Origin: DASRHT01 sp035650355
Lineage (GTDB): Bacteria; Chloroflexota; Ktedonobacteria; Ktedonobacterales; Ktedonobacteraceae
Length of the DNA: 64,000 nucleotides
Reading direction: 5' to 3'
Assembly (NCBI GenBank): GCA_035650355.1
Contig: DASRHT010000046.1
Coordinates: 72,028-136,027 of the forward strand
The notes under the pieces were generated by a model that worked only from the letters and a program-made list of their open reading frames with translations, was not told the DNA's origin and made no database searches. The position numbers were made by a program, and so were the translations under genes. Below are positions 1 to 9,275 of this stretch, piece after piece (position 1 is the first letter of the stretch; the number at the start of each line of letters is the position of its first letter).

Positions 1-2644
1 TATCAACCACGCCGATAATAGTCAGCTTGATCGCTTCCTTCCCCTGAAGGCTCGTGACCCATATCGGCGTGGGAGCGAAAACCGTGTCGCCCTGGTAAAC
101 GCCGCTGAGCGAGAAGGTGAGGCGAGGATCGAAGTTGGGCGGCGTGGCAGGAGCGCCCACGTCAGCCGCCTGGGGCGTCGAAGGATCATAGACGGAGGTG
201 TTGAGCGCAACGTTAGGATTGAAAGGCAGGGCGCTACTATCGATGAGCGCATAATCAGGATGCGCTTGTAATGCTTGCCAGACCGCGTTATCGCTGGCGA
301 AACCGTTCGCGCGCGCCTTCAAGTGCAGCCCATAGCCCTGCAAAAAGCCGCCGCTGACAATCTGCGCGGGATAAGTGGTCCAGCGGGGAGCGTCGGAGCT
401 GAGCTGGATCACGCCCACGGCTGTCGTACTGCGCACCCCGATGGCGGAAAAATCCTGTGGATCAATGCCATGTTGCGCCAGCGACGAGCGGATATCGGGT
501 ATCGAATTGAAAAACGCCGTCGCCTGAATATCATAGCCGCCGGTCTGAGTATTAATATCGACATAACTGTTCTGCATCGCATTGGTGATGACCGCCATTA
601 CCGTCATTGAAAACACCACCAGGCTAAACATGACCATGCTCAAGCCCGTGCGGAAGCGGCGGTGCAGAGGATAGGCCAGAGCCAGCCGGGCTACTGCGGA
701 GGCGCCTGGAATGCGCGCACAGAAGGTAAACAATGGGTTGAGCAGCATCTTCGCGTTCATGATGATCACCCAGGCCGCACCTAGCACCATCATCATAGCC
801 GCCACAAAGAACACCTCAATGCCTCCCTGAAAACGCGGCAGGCCCAGATTGCCCACCACGTCAAAGGGCAGCGCCCAGTAGGCGACGATGGGCAGGCCAA
901 CCAGGAAGGCGAACAATCCGGCAGCCACATTTCTGCGTTCCATCGAATAGCCGCCGTTGCGCCTCCAGTTGACGAAGAGCATGATTTGCTCTATCAATGC
1001 TTTGACCAGCAGGCCACCGCCGATCACAATCAGCGAAAGGCCAAGCGAGAACGGGATCACCTGAGTGCTCTCCAGGCCCGTCTGCATCAGCAACAGGCCA
1101 GCCAGTAGCGGCAAGAAGCCCATCCTCACCAGCTCGCGCACCAGGCTCACAAAAATATCAGGAATAAGCTCAAGCAAGACGCGGCGCACGCGGCGCAAAG
1201 AGCGGCGGACCGCCACGCGTTTCGTAGCCGGAGCAGCAGTTCTGCGTCCGGTTCGTCCCACGATGCCAAGCGATTGCAGCAGTCGCACGCCTATTTCACC
1301 CAGTGAGAGCGTCGAGCGTCCTGCCTCTGAGAGATCCCGTATCGCCTCCACCACCGTCATGCGGCTGACCAGCCAGGAAGAGAGCGCGACCGCGAAGAAG
1401 GTAAAAATCACACCAAGACAATAGGCAATAATTATGCTGCGGGGCTGAAACGTCACCGTCAGGGGAAAATTGAAACGCGCCAGCACGGGTCCAAGCAGCG
1501 TAATCAGCAGGTAACCGGCCCCTATACCGAAAAGCAAGCCGACAAACGATGCCAGCAGATCGTAGACAGTGCCCTCAAAAAGGAACATAAATATCAGGTG
1601 ACGACGCTGCACACCAATGGCCCGCGCCATTCCCATCTCAGTACGTCGCTCGGCTGCCAGCAGCACAAAAATCAGGAAGATCAGCAGGAGGCCAATAGCC
1701 AGCGCAAAAAGGCTAAACAGGGCAAAGACTTGTGAGAAAATATCCTGCGCCTTCTGTGAATTCTGCACCCCCTGCACTTTGACCTGGATCACATTCACGC
1801 GCGGGAACCAGTGGCGTATTGTCTGCGACACCTGATCAGACAGCGCAAGGCCGCTCAGCCCGCTCCCTCGATTGGCAATATAGACCTCGTTAATCTCATC
1901 ATCCAACCCTTCAATCGTATGGAAGGTCTGCAACTGGCTCAACAGCGCGGGATTATCCCCCACCAATCCCCCATTATTCACAATTGCGGCCACCGAGAGC
2001 GTATAGCGGCGACCAGGCCAGCGCGATGAGTAGAGATAAAGCGTATCACCAGCATGAGCATTGAGCAATTGCGCTACTGTCTGGTTTAAATAGACCTGGT
2101 CGGGCTTGAGAGCGGCGATGGTCAGCGTTTGCTTTGTAGCAATATCTTGCATACCGCCGAAGCCTTTTTCGCTGCCCGGGATCACCGCCAGACCAGTCAC
2201 CGCTGAGCGCACCTGGCGAGAAGTCTGGTCTGCCACCAGCAAATCATGCTCCTGCAAGGCCGCGCCAATCGCCATAATATCGGGATCATTGCGCGCCCGA
2301 TCTACCAGACCATAGTAGACCCCATCGCGAAACAGGCCGAGCGGACCACGCCCCCCCTCGATCAATTCATCAATGCCGCCCCAGTTATAGACCGCGACAC
2401 TCTGGACCGTCGCGGTCAGCACATCGCCGGTCGCCAGCACACTGGAGAGCAACGTGGTCGAGAGCATCAGGGCGAAGACGATCAACACCATCTGCATGCG
2501 TCGCCGTGGAATATTGCGCACACCGATCTTAAAAAAGATCGCGTTAAAGAGCGCCAGCAACACCACCACGACGATAATCGCCGTAGTGATTATTCCCAGA
2601 ATAAGAGTCAGCGTATCAATGGGAATGCCAAAAAGTTCTATCAT
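1..2644 (-). CDS. FtsX-type ABC transporter permease, 3' end outside window
   Basis: This frame is open from an ATG at 2644 down to the window edge, giving 881 codons, so the C-terminus is missing. It begins MIELFGIPIDTLTLILGI with an N-terminal membrane helix. A long extracytoplasmic region follows, then a block of helices (about residues 290-430) containing the FtsX-like stretch AAERRTEMGMARAIGVQRRH, then a second helical block and another soluble region. This is the layout of large MacB/FtsX-type permeases, which couple a cytoplasmic ATPase to work on lipids, proteins or peptides outside the membrane. The ATG overlaps the stop of the preceding lipoprotein gene (ATGA), which suggests translational coupling. 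The substrate cannot be told from sequence. The organisation resembles the two giant permeases at 38-44 kb. Confidence 0.85.
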   Translation of the reverse strand, partial: MIELFGIPIDTLTLILGIITTAIIVVVVLLALFNAIFFKIGVRNIPRRRMQMVLIVFALMLSTTLLSSVLATGDVLTATVQSVAVYNWGGIDELIEGGRGPLGLFRDGVYYGLVDRARNDPDIMAIGAALQEHDLLVADQTSRQVRSAVTGLAVIPGSEKGFGGMQDIATKQTLTIAALKPDQVYLNQTVAQLLNAHAGDTLYLYSSRWPGRRYTLSVAAIVNNGGLVGDNPALLSQLQTFHTIEGLDDEINEVYIANRGSGLSGLALSDQVSQTIRHWFPRVNVIQVKVQGVQNSQKAQDIFSQVFALFSLFALAIGLLLIFLIFVLLAAERRTEMGMARAIGVQRRHLIFMFLFEGTVYDLLASFVGLLFGIGAGYLLITLLGPVLARFNFPLTVTFQPRSIIIAYCLGVIFTFFAVALSSWLVSRMTVVEAIRDLSEAGRSTLSLGEIGVRLLQSLGIVGRTGRRTAAPATKRVAVRRSLRRVRRVLLELIPDIFVSLVRELVRMGFLPLLAGLLLMQTGLESTQVIPFSLGLSLIVIGGGLLVKALIEQIMLFVNWRRNGGYSMERRNVAAGLFAFLVGLPIVAYWALPFDVVGNLGLPRFQGGIEVFFVAAMMMVLGAAWVIIMNAKMLLNPLFTFCARIPGASAVARLALAYPLHRRFRTGLSMVMFSLVVFSMTVMAVITNAMQNSYVDINTQTGGYDIQATAFFNSIPDIRSSLAQHGIDPQDFSAIGVRSTTAVGVIQLSSDAPRWTTYPAQIVSGGFLQGYGLHLKARANGFASDNAVWQALQAHPDYALIDSSALPFNPNVALNTSVYDPSTPQAADVGAPATPPNFDPRLTFSLSGVYQGDTVFAPTPIWVTSLQGKEAIKLTIIGVVD

Positions 2645-3369
2645 AGGCCGTTTTTCTGTAGCACCTGATAAAAAATCTCCGCCAGTCGTGAATAACCGAT
2701 AGCATTGGGATGGAAGCCATCATCGCTGATATACTCCGGGTGACTCGCCAGTTCACGCCAATCCTGATAAAGATCGACCAGCACAGCATGATGCCGCTGT
2801 ACAATAGTCGCGATAGCGGTGTTGTACGCTTGAATCTGCTCACGCAAAGCCGGGAGTTCCTGGGGCTGAGCCTGGAAACGAGGCAACAGGGTAAGGTCGG
2901 GCACGTTGCCCACTAGCACGCGCGCGTGAGGCAACGCCGTCTGCAACTTGCCTAACAATTGATCAAGATCGTGGGAATAGTTATCGAGCGGCACATTGTC
3001 AGCCAGATCATTAACAGCCAGCCAGACCGTCACCAGATCTGGATGCGAATCAAGGGCCACTGGCAATTCCATATTCAGCGCATCATGCACATGGATACCG
3101 GGAATGCCTAAATTGATCAGGCGTACACCATTCCCTAATTTAAGTGTCAGATCGGCAGCCCAATTCTCTGAAGGAGGGTCATCGGCTCCGGTACCAAAGG
3201 TATCAGAGGCACCAATCGCCACATAGGTAAGACGAGCAGGCGGGGGCTGCTGAAGCCGCAAAGCGCCTGTCGGAGACTGCCCTCCAGAAAAAATAGCACA
3301 ACTCGCCAAACAACCGGATAGCGTAAGAACCAGTATACACAGTGAAACGTACCGTCTGGTATAGGTCAT
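2641..3369 (-). CDS. SGNH/GDSL-family hydrolase, predicted lipoprotein
   Basis: The start at 3369 is chosen over an upstream one because GGGAG lies 9 bases before it and because the protein then opens with a lipoprotein signal peptide (MTYTRRYVSLCILVLTLSGC, lipobox LSGC). The mature part carries the SGNH blocks: GASDTFG (block I, with GAS in place of the common GDS), a Gly block in LINLGIPG, the Asn block in VWLAVNDLAD, and the Asp-x-x-His block in DDGFHPN near the C-terminus. Such enzymes are esterases or lipases acting on acyl esters or carbohydrate acetyl groups, here anchored outside the membrane. The gene is coupled to the following FtsX-type permease by a 4-base overlap, so the pair may share a cell-envelope role. 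That link is inference. Confidence 0.85.
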   Translation of the reverse strand: MTYTRRYVSLCILVLTLSGCLASCAIFSGGQSPTGALRLQQPPPARLTYVAIGASDTFGTGADDPPSENWAADLTLKLGNGVRLINLGIPGIHVHDALNMELPVALDSHPDLVTVWLAVNDLADNVPLDNYSHDLDQLLGKLQTALPHARVLVGNVPDLTLLPRFQAQPQELPALREQIQAYNTAIATIVQRHHAVLVDLYQDWRELASHPEYISDDGFHPNAIGYSRLAEIFYQVLQKNGL

Positions 3370-3523
3370 AGAAAATCGCTCCCAGACAGCGCAGTGGAAA
3401 CTGCGACCCCTGCCAATGCACACCTGGCATTGCTGCCAGGGCAACCATATCACTCACAAAAAGTGAATATACACTACTATTCATTACGCAAAATCGTTAC
3501 GGCGAGCCCCACTAATACAAGAT

Positions 3524-3763
3524 TTAGTGCGGGGTAAAAGCAGTACTAAGTATAGACACCAGGCCGAACAGGATGATAAAGACGATAGTTAGATTGAAGA
3601 TCAACCGCTCGACGCCGCGCCGCGTTTTGAACACAGAGCCTGCACTGCTGCCACCGAAGGCGCTGCCAAGCCCAGCTCCACGCACCTGCAATAAAATAAA
3701 GACGATCACTATTGCACACAGGATGATTTGTACTATTCTAATAGCTGGAAGCCATTGTTGCAC
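3524..3763 (-). CDS. secG: Preprotein translocase subunit SecG
   Basis: A 79-residue protein starts at a GTG (3763) with GAGGAG just upstream. It has two membrane helices (about residues 5-24 and 52-74) joined by the Gly/Ser-rich loop GAGLGSAFGGSSAGSVFKTRRG, the family hallmark, with GGS-x-x-x-x-FG character. SecG is the accessory subunit of the SecYEG channel and stimulates protein export. The frame stays open upstream of the GTG, but no better start is present and the upstream residues do not look like SecG. A sigma70-like promoter lies about 60 bases upstream. Confidence 0.9.
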   Translation of the reverse strand: MQQWLPAIRIVQIILCAIVIVFILLQVRGAGLGSAFGGSSAGSVFKTRRGVERLIFNLTIVFIILFGLVSILSTAFTPH

Positions 3764-3818
3764 GATTTTCTCCTCGCTTTCGCATGTACCTGAACCCAAA
3801 CCAGAGTAGTTTGTGGAG

Positions 3819-3847
3819 ATTATACCATAGGGCGGTGTCCCCGTCGA
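3819..3847 (-). promoter_or_regulatory. Putative sigma70-type promoter of secG
   Basis: On the minus strand TCGACG (-35, four of six matches) is followed after 17 bases by a perfect TATAAT (-10). The site lies 56 bases before the secG GTG. The position and spacing support it; there is no experimental evidence. Confidence 0.5.
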
Positions 3848-3903
3848 GTCCGTCGCGAGCAGCTCAAGCGTACGTGCGCTCATAATATTGGGGACAAAGT
3901 ATC

Positions 3904-3933
3904 TTGCAGTGGATTGAATTTCTATGGTAAAAT
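3904..3933 (+). promoter_or_regulatory. Putative promoter of the MBL-fold gene
   Basis: TTGCAG, an 18-base spacer and TAAAAT precede the ATG at 3996 by about 60 bases. The -10 box matches five of six positions and the -35 box only three of six. Confidence 0.4.
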
Positions 3934-3995
3934 ACAATTCGGGCGAGGACACTAGGTCCCCGCCCGAACTTATTGTGAGAGAAGCAGAGCAGATC

Positions 3996-4646
3996 ATGGA
4001 AATATCCTGGCTGGGCCACTCTTGTTTTTTATTACGTGGCAAAAATGTCCTACTGGTCACAGACCCATTCTCTCCCCAGCATGGCCCCTCGCAAGGGGAG
4101 CCGCCGCGACTGGGCAAGAGCAACGCCTCTATCGTCACCATCAGCCATAACCACCCCAGTCACAACTATGTCATGGGGGTCGGGGGTAAACCCTATGTGG
4201 TGCGAGGGCCGGGCGAATACGAGATCAGCGATGTGCTGATCACAGGCGTCTCCTCCTATCACGACGACAAGCATGGGCAGGAGCAGGGTCGCAACACGAT
4301 CTATGTTATCCACATGGATGACGTTGTCCTCTGCCACCTCGGCGATCTGGGCCATACGTTACAGGAGGAACAACTGGAGATCGTGGCCGACGCCGACGTG
4401 CTCTTTGTGCCTATCGGGGGGCAAAATACTGTGAATGCGACTCAGGCCGCTGAAATTATTAGCCAGGTCGAGCCGCGTATCGCCATCCCCATGCACTACC
4501 GACCAGCGAGTGGCGGCACGCCCGATCCACTCGACAAATTCTGCCGCGAGATGGGGGTAGAGAGCATCGAGGCACAACCAAAAATCGTCGTTACCAAAAG
4601 TAATTTACCTGTAGAAACACAGGTTATGTTGCTCCAGCCACGCTGA
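3996..4646 (+). CDS. MBL-fold metal-dependent hydrolase (UlaG-like)
   Basis: A 216-residue protein of the metallo-beta-lactamase superfamily, close in style to the UlaG/COG2220 group. It opens MEISWLGHSCFLLRGKNVLL. The usual HxHxDH metal motif appears as SHNHPSHN, so the aspartate before the third histidine is a serine. Later elements VRGPGEYEI, CHLGDLGHTL and PMHYRP match the group. The ATG at 3996 is preferred over an in-frame upstream ATG at 3924 because the fold begins here; upstream residues look like leader sequence. The SD is weak (AGAGAAG). It is transcribed divergently from secG. The substrate is unknown. Confidence 0.85.
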   Translation: MEISWLGHSCFLLRGKNVLLVTDPFSPQHGPSQGEPPRLGKSNASIVTISHNHPSHNYVMGVGGKPYVVRGPGEYEISDVLITGVSSYHDDKHGQEQGRNTIYVIHMDDVVLCHLGDLGHTLQEEQLEIVADADVLFVPIGGQNTVNATQAAEIISQVEPRIAIPMHYRPASGGTPDPLDKFCREMGVESIEAQPKIVVTKSNLPVETQVMLLQPR

Positions 4647-4718
4647 TTGGCGTGCTTTAAGCAAAACGTCTCTTTTACATAACGGCACATATTCAACGGC
4701 AAGGCACTGCCTTACCGC

Positions 4719-4784
4719 GCTCCCACGATGAATCGGGGAGCTACAGCGCGTCAGCGTTGGAGCGCGGAATATCAAGGCTCCCGT
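4719..4784 (-). repeat. Family D repeat copy (inverted), containing a 29-bp hairpin unit
   Basis: Read on the minus strand, this segment starts with CTTGATATTCCGC-G-CTCCAACG and runs to GGGAGCGCGG (just past 4719). These are the same ends as the 67-bp tandem units at 16175-16308. Its centre contains a 29-bp sequence (4719-4747) repeated identically at 16054-16082. That sequence folds as GCTCCC..GGGAGC around CGAT..ATCG. It lies in the leader of pyrG. Confidence 0.7.
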
Positions 4785-4804
4785 GATTTTGGAGGATTCT
4801 TAAC

Positions 4805-6490
4805 ATGTCAAAATTTATCTTTGTAACAGGGGGTGTGGCATCTTCCGTGGGCAAGGGCATCAGTGTCGCCTCTCTTGGTCGTCTCCTGAAGAATCGCGGG
4901 GTCTCCGTCTCGCTTATGAAATTGGACCCATATATCAACGTCGATCCAGGCACGATGTCGCCCTACCAGCATGGCGAGGTCTTCGTCACCGATGATGGCG
5001 CGGAAACGGACCTGGACCTGGGCCATTACGAGCGTTTTACCGACGAGCCCGTCTACCAGGCCAATAACCTGACAACCGGCCAGGTCTACGCCTCGGTGAT
5101 TGGCAAAGAGCGGCGCGGCGAATACCTGGGCGGCACCATCCAGGTGATTCCCCATATCACCAACGAGATTAAAGATCGCATTCACGCCGTCGCCCGCCGG
5201 TCAGATGCCGATGTGATCATCGTGGAGGTCGGCGGAACCGTCGGCGATATCGAAGGCGAGCCATTTTTAGAAGCCATTCGCCAGATGCGCAAAGACGTTG
5301 GACGGCGCGATGTGCTCTACATCCACGTCACGCTGCTCCCCTATATCGGCGCGACCAAAGAATTGAAGACGAAGCCCACCCAGCACAGTGTCAAAGAACT
5401 CCTGCGCGTCGGCATTCAACCAGATGTGATCATCTGCCGCTCGGACCTGCCAATGAGCGAAGAATTGCGCGAGAAGATCGCGCTTTTCTGCAATATTGAG
5501 GCCAGAGCGGTCATTCCTATGCTCACCGCCGAAACTATTTACGAGGTGCCACTCATTTTAGAGGATCTTGGTCTGGGCGAATACCTGGTCAATGAACTGG
5601 GATTGAAAAAACAAGAGCCGCAGATGCAGGAATGGCAGGACCTGGTGGCGAAAATTAAAAGCCCACGCCCGGAGTTGACTATTGGCCTGGTGGGCAAATA
5701 TGTCGAGCTGCACGACGCGTACATCTCCGTTGCTGAGGCGTTGCGCCACGCCGGTTGGCACCACAACGTCGATGTACGCATCAAGTGGATCAACTCCGAG
5801 GCACTGGAGCAGATGGGCGACAACTACGCTGCCGTGCTGGAGGATGTCGCAGGCATTGTGGTGCCCGGCGGCTTTGGGCATCGTGGGATCGAGGGCAAGG
5901 TGAAAGCGGCAGGCTTTGCGCGCCGCAACAACATTCCCTATCTGGGCCTGTGTCTGGGCTTGCAGGTTGCCGTCATCGAGTTCACGCGCAACGTACTGGG
6001 GCTGCCGGGGGCTAATAGCAGTGAGTTCGATCCGCAAACGCCTTATCCCGTCATCGACCTGATGGTGACGCAGCGCCAGATCGCAGACAAGGGTGGAACC
6101 ATGCGCCTGGGCAACTGGGTCTGCTGCCTCACGCCTGGCACAAAAGCCTATCAGGCATACGGTGAACCTATCGTCTTTGAGCGCCATCGCCATCGCTATG
6201 AATTCAATAACGAGTATCGCAAACGTATGGAGGCGCACGGAGTTGTGATCAGCGGTCGCTCAGCCGACAACAGCCTGGTCGAAGTGATTGAGCTGGCCAA
6301 TCACCCCTGGTTTGTTGCTTCACAGTTCCATCCCGAATTCAAAAGCCGCCCCACGCGCCCGCATCCCCTGTTCCGCGATTTCATCGGGGCCTGCGTGCAA
6401 ACGAGCAGCAAGGGGCAATACCAGAAAAATGATAGGGCATTCGAGCTAGAGCCGAGCAGAGTCCTGCCCGACTCACGAATCGAGATGTAA
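4805..6490 (+). CDS. pyrG: CTP synthase
   Basis: A 561-residue full-length CTP synthase that makes CTP from UTP, ATP and glutamine. The N-terminal synthetase domain opens MSKFIFVTGGVASSVGKGI and contains the nucleotide-binding segments GTVGDIEG and TKPTQHSVKELL. The C-terminal class I glutamine amidotransferase domain has the nucleophile in LGLCLGLQ and the His/Glu pair in HPEFKSRP. GGAGG lies 9 bases before the ATG. The next gene begins only 5 bases after the stop, so the two are probably co-transcribed. Confidence 0.97.
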   Translation: MSKFIFVTGGVASSVGKGISVASLGRLLKNRGVSVSLMKLDPYINVDPGTMSPYQHGEVFVTDDGAETDLDLGHYERFTDEPVYQANNLTTGQVYASVIGKERRGEYLGGTIQVIPHITNEIKDRIHAVARRSDADVIIVEVGGTVGDIEGEPFLEAIRQMRKDVGRRDVLYIHVTLLPYIGATKELKTKPTQHSVKELLRVGIQPDVIICRSDLPMSEELREKIALFCNIEARAVIPMLTAETIYEVPLILEDLGLGEYLVNELGLKKQEPQMQEWQDLVAKIKSPRPELTIGLVGKYVELHDAYISVAEALRHAGWHHNVDVRIKWINSEALEQMGDNYAAVLEDVAGIVVPGGFGHRGIEGKVKAAGFARRNNIPYLGLCLGLQVAVIEFTRNVLGLPGANSSEFDPQTPYPVIDLMVTQRQIADKGGTMRLGNWVCCLTPGTKAYQAYGEPIVFERHRHRYEFNNEYRKRMEAHGVVISGRSADNSLVEVIELANHPWFVASQFHPEFKSRPTRPHPLFRDFIGACVQTSSKGQYQKNDRAFELEPSRVLPDSRIEM

Positions 6491-6495
6491 AGACA

Positions 6496-7794
6496 ATGCT
6501 ATATCTCAGTCAACTGCTGGGCACGCCCGTGGACGCACCAAACCACACGCGCATAGGCAAGATCATCGATATACTGCTGTCAGTAACGCAGGTTGGACAA
6601 CAAGAGCCTGCTTACCCCAGCACATTACTGGTCGAGGGAGCAGAGGATCAGCCGTGGCGCGTTCCTCCCGGCGCTGTAGCATGGCAAGACGATACATTAC
6701 GCCTGCTCATTCCGTTGGAGCAGCTTACCACGCAGCCTGAAGAGCCAGCAGGGCAGGAAATTTATCTGGCCCGGGAAGTGCTGGACAAGCAAGTGATTGA
6801 TATCCAGCACAAAAAAACGGTCCGTGTGAACGATATTTGTATGGGGGACGACTGGCAGATTCTCGGCATCGATAACAGCACCATTGGCCTGATACGTCGC
6901 CTTGCTCCATCCTGGCTGCTTGGTGGCAAAAGGCAGGGCGTCGGCGTGTTCATCCCCTGGGCGGACATTGAACTGATCGGCCCCCCTGCGCCAGAACAGC
7001 AAGCACCGAAGGATCAGGCAGCAGTGCCAGCCTCCCCGATCTTTCGCACACCAAGCGGTCATCTGGCGGAACTCCATCCCGCCGATATTGCTGAGATCGT
7101 CCACCAGCTCACAGCCGGTCAGGGCGCACGCCTGATAGAAGGGCTGGACAACGAAACAGCCGCCGATACAATGGAAGAGATCGATATTGATCGCCAGCGC
7201 AATATTCTGGAAAACATCCAGCCGGAGCGCGCCGCCGACATCCTTCAAGCGATGGGGCCGGATGAGGCCGCCGACCTGCTGGCGCGCCTGCCAGAGGAAC
7301 GGACCAGCCAGCTCTTACGCCTGATGAATCCCGAAGAGTCGGAAGAGGTGCAGGAGTTATTGGAGTATGCCGCCGATACAGCCGGTGGCCTGATGACCAC
7401 TGACTATATCGCCCTGAATCAGGACAGGACGGTCACCGAGGCGCTCGATGCCATGCGCCAGAACATTCAGGACTACGATGTGCGCATCGCTTACATCTAC
7501 TGTGTCGCGGACGAGACGCAGGATGAATGCCAGGTGCTGGGCGTTGTATCGCTCTGGGATTTATTGATCGCCCAGCCCACTCAATCCCTGCAAGAGCTGA
7601 TGGAAACCGATGTTATCAGCGTTGAGCCGGAGACCGATCCGCGTATGGTAGCTGAGATTATGGCAAAATACAACCTGCTCGCTGTGCCTGTGATCAGCAA
7701 AGCAGGAATACTCGAAGGCGTTGTTACCGTGGATGATGCCCTCGATATACTCCTGCCTGCCGATAGACGGCGCAAGCCGCCAAGAATGTATTAG
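6496..7794 (+). CDS. Soluble PRC-barrel / MgtE-N / CBS domain protein
   Basis: A 432-residue protein. Residues about 1-160 look like one or two PRC-barrel units. Residues about 195-290 form the superhelical MgtE N-terminal domain (LAELHPADIAEIVHQL, ERAADILQAMGPDEAADLLARL). Residues about 290-425 hold a pair of CBS domains (TADTAGGLMTTDYIAL, VTVDDALDILLP). There is no membrane part, so it cannot be a Mg2+ channel like full MgtE. In that family the N and CBS domains sense Mg2+ or nucleotides, so a cytoplasmic sensor or regulator is the likely role. It sits 5 bases behind pyrG. Confidence 0.85.
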   Translation: MLYLSQLLGTPVDAPNHTRIGKIIDILLSVTQVGQQEPAYPSTLLVEGAEDQPWRVPPGAVAWQDDTLRLLIPLEQLTTQPEEPAGQEIYLAREVLDKQVIDIQHKKTVRVNDICMGDDWQILGIDNSTIGLIRRLAPSWLLGGKRQGVGVFIPWADIELIGPPAPEQQAPKDQAAVPASPIFRTPSGHLAELHPADIAEIVHQLTAGQGARLIEGLDNETAADTMEEIDIDRQRNILENIQPERAADILQAMGPDEAADLLARLPEERTSQLLRLMNPEESEEVQELLEYAADTAGGLMTTDYIALNQDRTVTEALDAMRQNIQDYDVRIAYIYCVADETQDECQVLGVVSLWDLLIAQPTQSLQELMETDVISVEPETDPRMVAEIMAKYNLLAVPVISKAGILEGVVTVDDALDILLPADRRRKPPRMY

Positions 7795-7824
7795 TCGCTC
7801 AAACAAACGCGTGGAGAGCCAGGG

Positions 7825-8553
7825 CTAGAGCCCTGATGATTTAAATGCAATGGTGGCATCGAACGCCTCAAGCACATGGAGAATATCCTGGCAGACCTCG
7901 ACCATCACCTGGGGTAGCCACTCCTCTGGATGCGGATTATCAGCAATTACCTCATCGCCCTCATCATCCACACCAGTATGGAAGCGAGAACCCGGCAGTC
8001 GTCGCTGCGGCGGCTCGCTCCCGTGCAGACCCCGCATCCCCTCGGGATGCCAGACGGGCAGCTCCACCCGCTGCTGCAATGTCAGCATATCAGGCAGTAA
8101 GCGATTCTCGTGCATGACCATAGCAATGCCTGGACGCGTCTCGATAGTTCGCCGGCTGTGCTCACTGGCGCGCAACTTGAGCGACTGCATCAGTGAAAGC
8201 AGCAAATCTTCGGAGATATCTATGCCGTTGAGCGCAAGCGTATAGGATAGGTCAAGCACCAGCGGCGGAATTGCACTTGTGCGTAAATGCAAGCAATCCT
8301 GCTCTGCTTCATGGAAAAAGTCGCAGACACCGGCTGGCCCTTCCACGGAAAGCGCAGTATCCAGCGCCCCCCAGCTAAAAGAAACGGTGCAGGAACTATG
8401 TAATTCGGCCTCTTCACAGTCTCCAGCATGGCAGGTGCAGACAAACTCTCGTTCGAGGGTGCGAGCATTGAGCAGGTACTCGGGATGGGCTACAAGCGAG
8501 AGACTGGCCGCCGCTTTCAGGAAAAATTCGGTCATACCTTCATACGTTAACAC
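7825..8553 (-). CDS. Hypothetical protein, 242 residues
   Basis: I do not recognise a family. The GTG at 8553 is chosen because AAGGAG lies 9 bases upstream; the in-frame ATG at 8586 has no such site. The protein is acidic and soluble, without a signal peptide or membrane helices. It has several Cys/His residues in one stretch (FVCTCHAGDCEEAELHSSC) that could bind metal. The middle region SLMQSLKLRASEHSRRTIETR is followed by a segment rich in Pro, Arg and Asp. It converges on the pyrG operon with 30 bases between stops. Confidence 0.7.
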   Translation of the reverse strand: MLTYEGMTEFFLKAAASLSLVAHPEYLLNARTLEREFVCTCHAGDCEEAELHSSCTVSFSWGALDTALSVEGPAGVCDFFHEAEQDCLHLRTSAIPPLVLDLSYTLALNGIDISEDLLLSLMQSLKLRASEHSRRTIETRPGIAMVMHENRLLPDMLTLQQRVELPVWHPEGMRGLHGSEPPQRRLPGSRFHTGVDDEGDEVIADNPHPEEWLPQVMVEVCQDILHVLEAFDATIAFKSSGL

Positions 8554-8704
8554 AAGACTGATCTCCTTACTGCCCAGGTACAGCATACAACCTGGCGGCT
8601 CTCCCTTTATGGCGTGCCTCTATATTACTGATGTCGGAAGAAGGTGTCAATAGCGATATTTTCATGCGGAGCCGAGGGGGTATCTATTAAGAACAATACA
8701 CAAT

Positions 8705-8726
8705 AGGGCACCTGTGCAGGTGCCCT
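8705..8726 (-). terminator. Hairpin terminator behind greA
   Basis: A perfect 10-bp stem (AGGGCACCTG / CAGGTGCCCT) with a 2-base spacer lies 28 bases after the greA stop. It is followed on the minus strand by the T-rich tract TATTGTGTATTGTTCTT. The T-run is interrupted, so it is an intrinsic terminator of moderate quality. Confidence 0.65.
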
Positions 8727-8753
8727 GTATCGTTGCAGATAGGCTAAAAGATT

Positions 8754-9275
8754 CTAAAGCATAGGGCGAATAGAGAGAATAGTATAAGCAGTCACCCCGC
8801 CCGGAGTTGATACACTTACCTCATCTCCCTCTTGATGTCCCAAAAGGGCCTTCCCTACAGGCGACTGGTCAGAAATCAAGCCTGCTTTTGGATCGGCTTC
8901 AAAGGTCTCAACCAGCTTGAAGACGCGTTTCGAGCCACTTTCGGTCTGTACCTCCACCTGAGTGCCAATCCTGGCGGTAAGAGGGCCATCTTCATCGGTA
9001 TGCATGTCTGGCGTCATAATCTCAGCCAGCGCAATCAAATGCTCCAATTGCAGGATCTCGCCCTCAACTTTGGCCTGTTCATTTTTAGCATCTTCATAAG
9101 CGCTACTCTCGCTGATATCGCCAGCTTCTTTGGCTTCATGGATATAATCAGCAATTTCTTTGCGCTTCACCGTGCGCAGATACTCTAGCCGCTCCTTCCT
9201 TTTCGCAAAGCCTTCAGGCGTCAAACGAACTACTTTACGCTCGGACTTCGCATCACTCTGTCCACCAATACTCAT
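8754..9275 (-). CDS. greA: Transcription elongation factor GreA
   Basis: A 173-residue GreA/GreB protein, which rescues backtracked RNA polymerase by stimulating cleavage of the transcript 3' end. The N-terminal coiled coil carries the acidic tip EAKEAGDISESSAYEDAK, with the Asp and Glu needed for cleavage. The C-terminal FKBP-like domain ends SPVGKALLGHQEGDEVSVSTPGG. The N-terminus is about 15 residues longer than in E. coli. AGGAGGAG lies 8 bases before the ATG. Confidence 0.95.
   Translation of the reverse strand: MSIGGQSDAKSERKVVRLTPEGFAKRKERLEYLRTVKRKEIADYIHEAKEAGDISESSAYEDAKNEQAKVEGEILQLEHLIALAEIMTPDMHTDEDGPLTARIGTQVEVQTESGSKRVFKLVETFEADPKAGLISDQSPVGKALLGHQEGDEVSVSTPGGVTAYTILSIRPML

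Noticed and set aside
275..2702. Several plus-strand open frames of 60-140 codons
   Set aside because: They are antisense to the clearly coding FtsX-type permease on the minus strand.
7821..7834. AGGGCT-AG-AGCCCT as a terminator between converging genes
   Set aside because: The two-base loop cannot form as drawn, the stem is short, there is no T-run, and it overlaps a stop codon; too weak to list.
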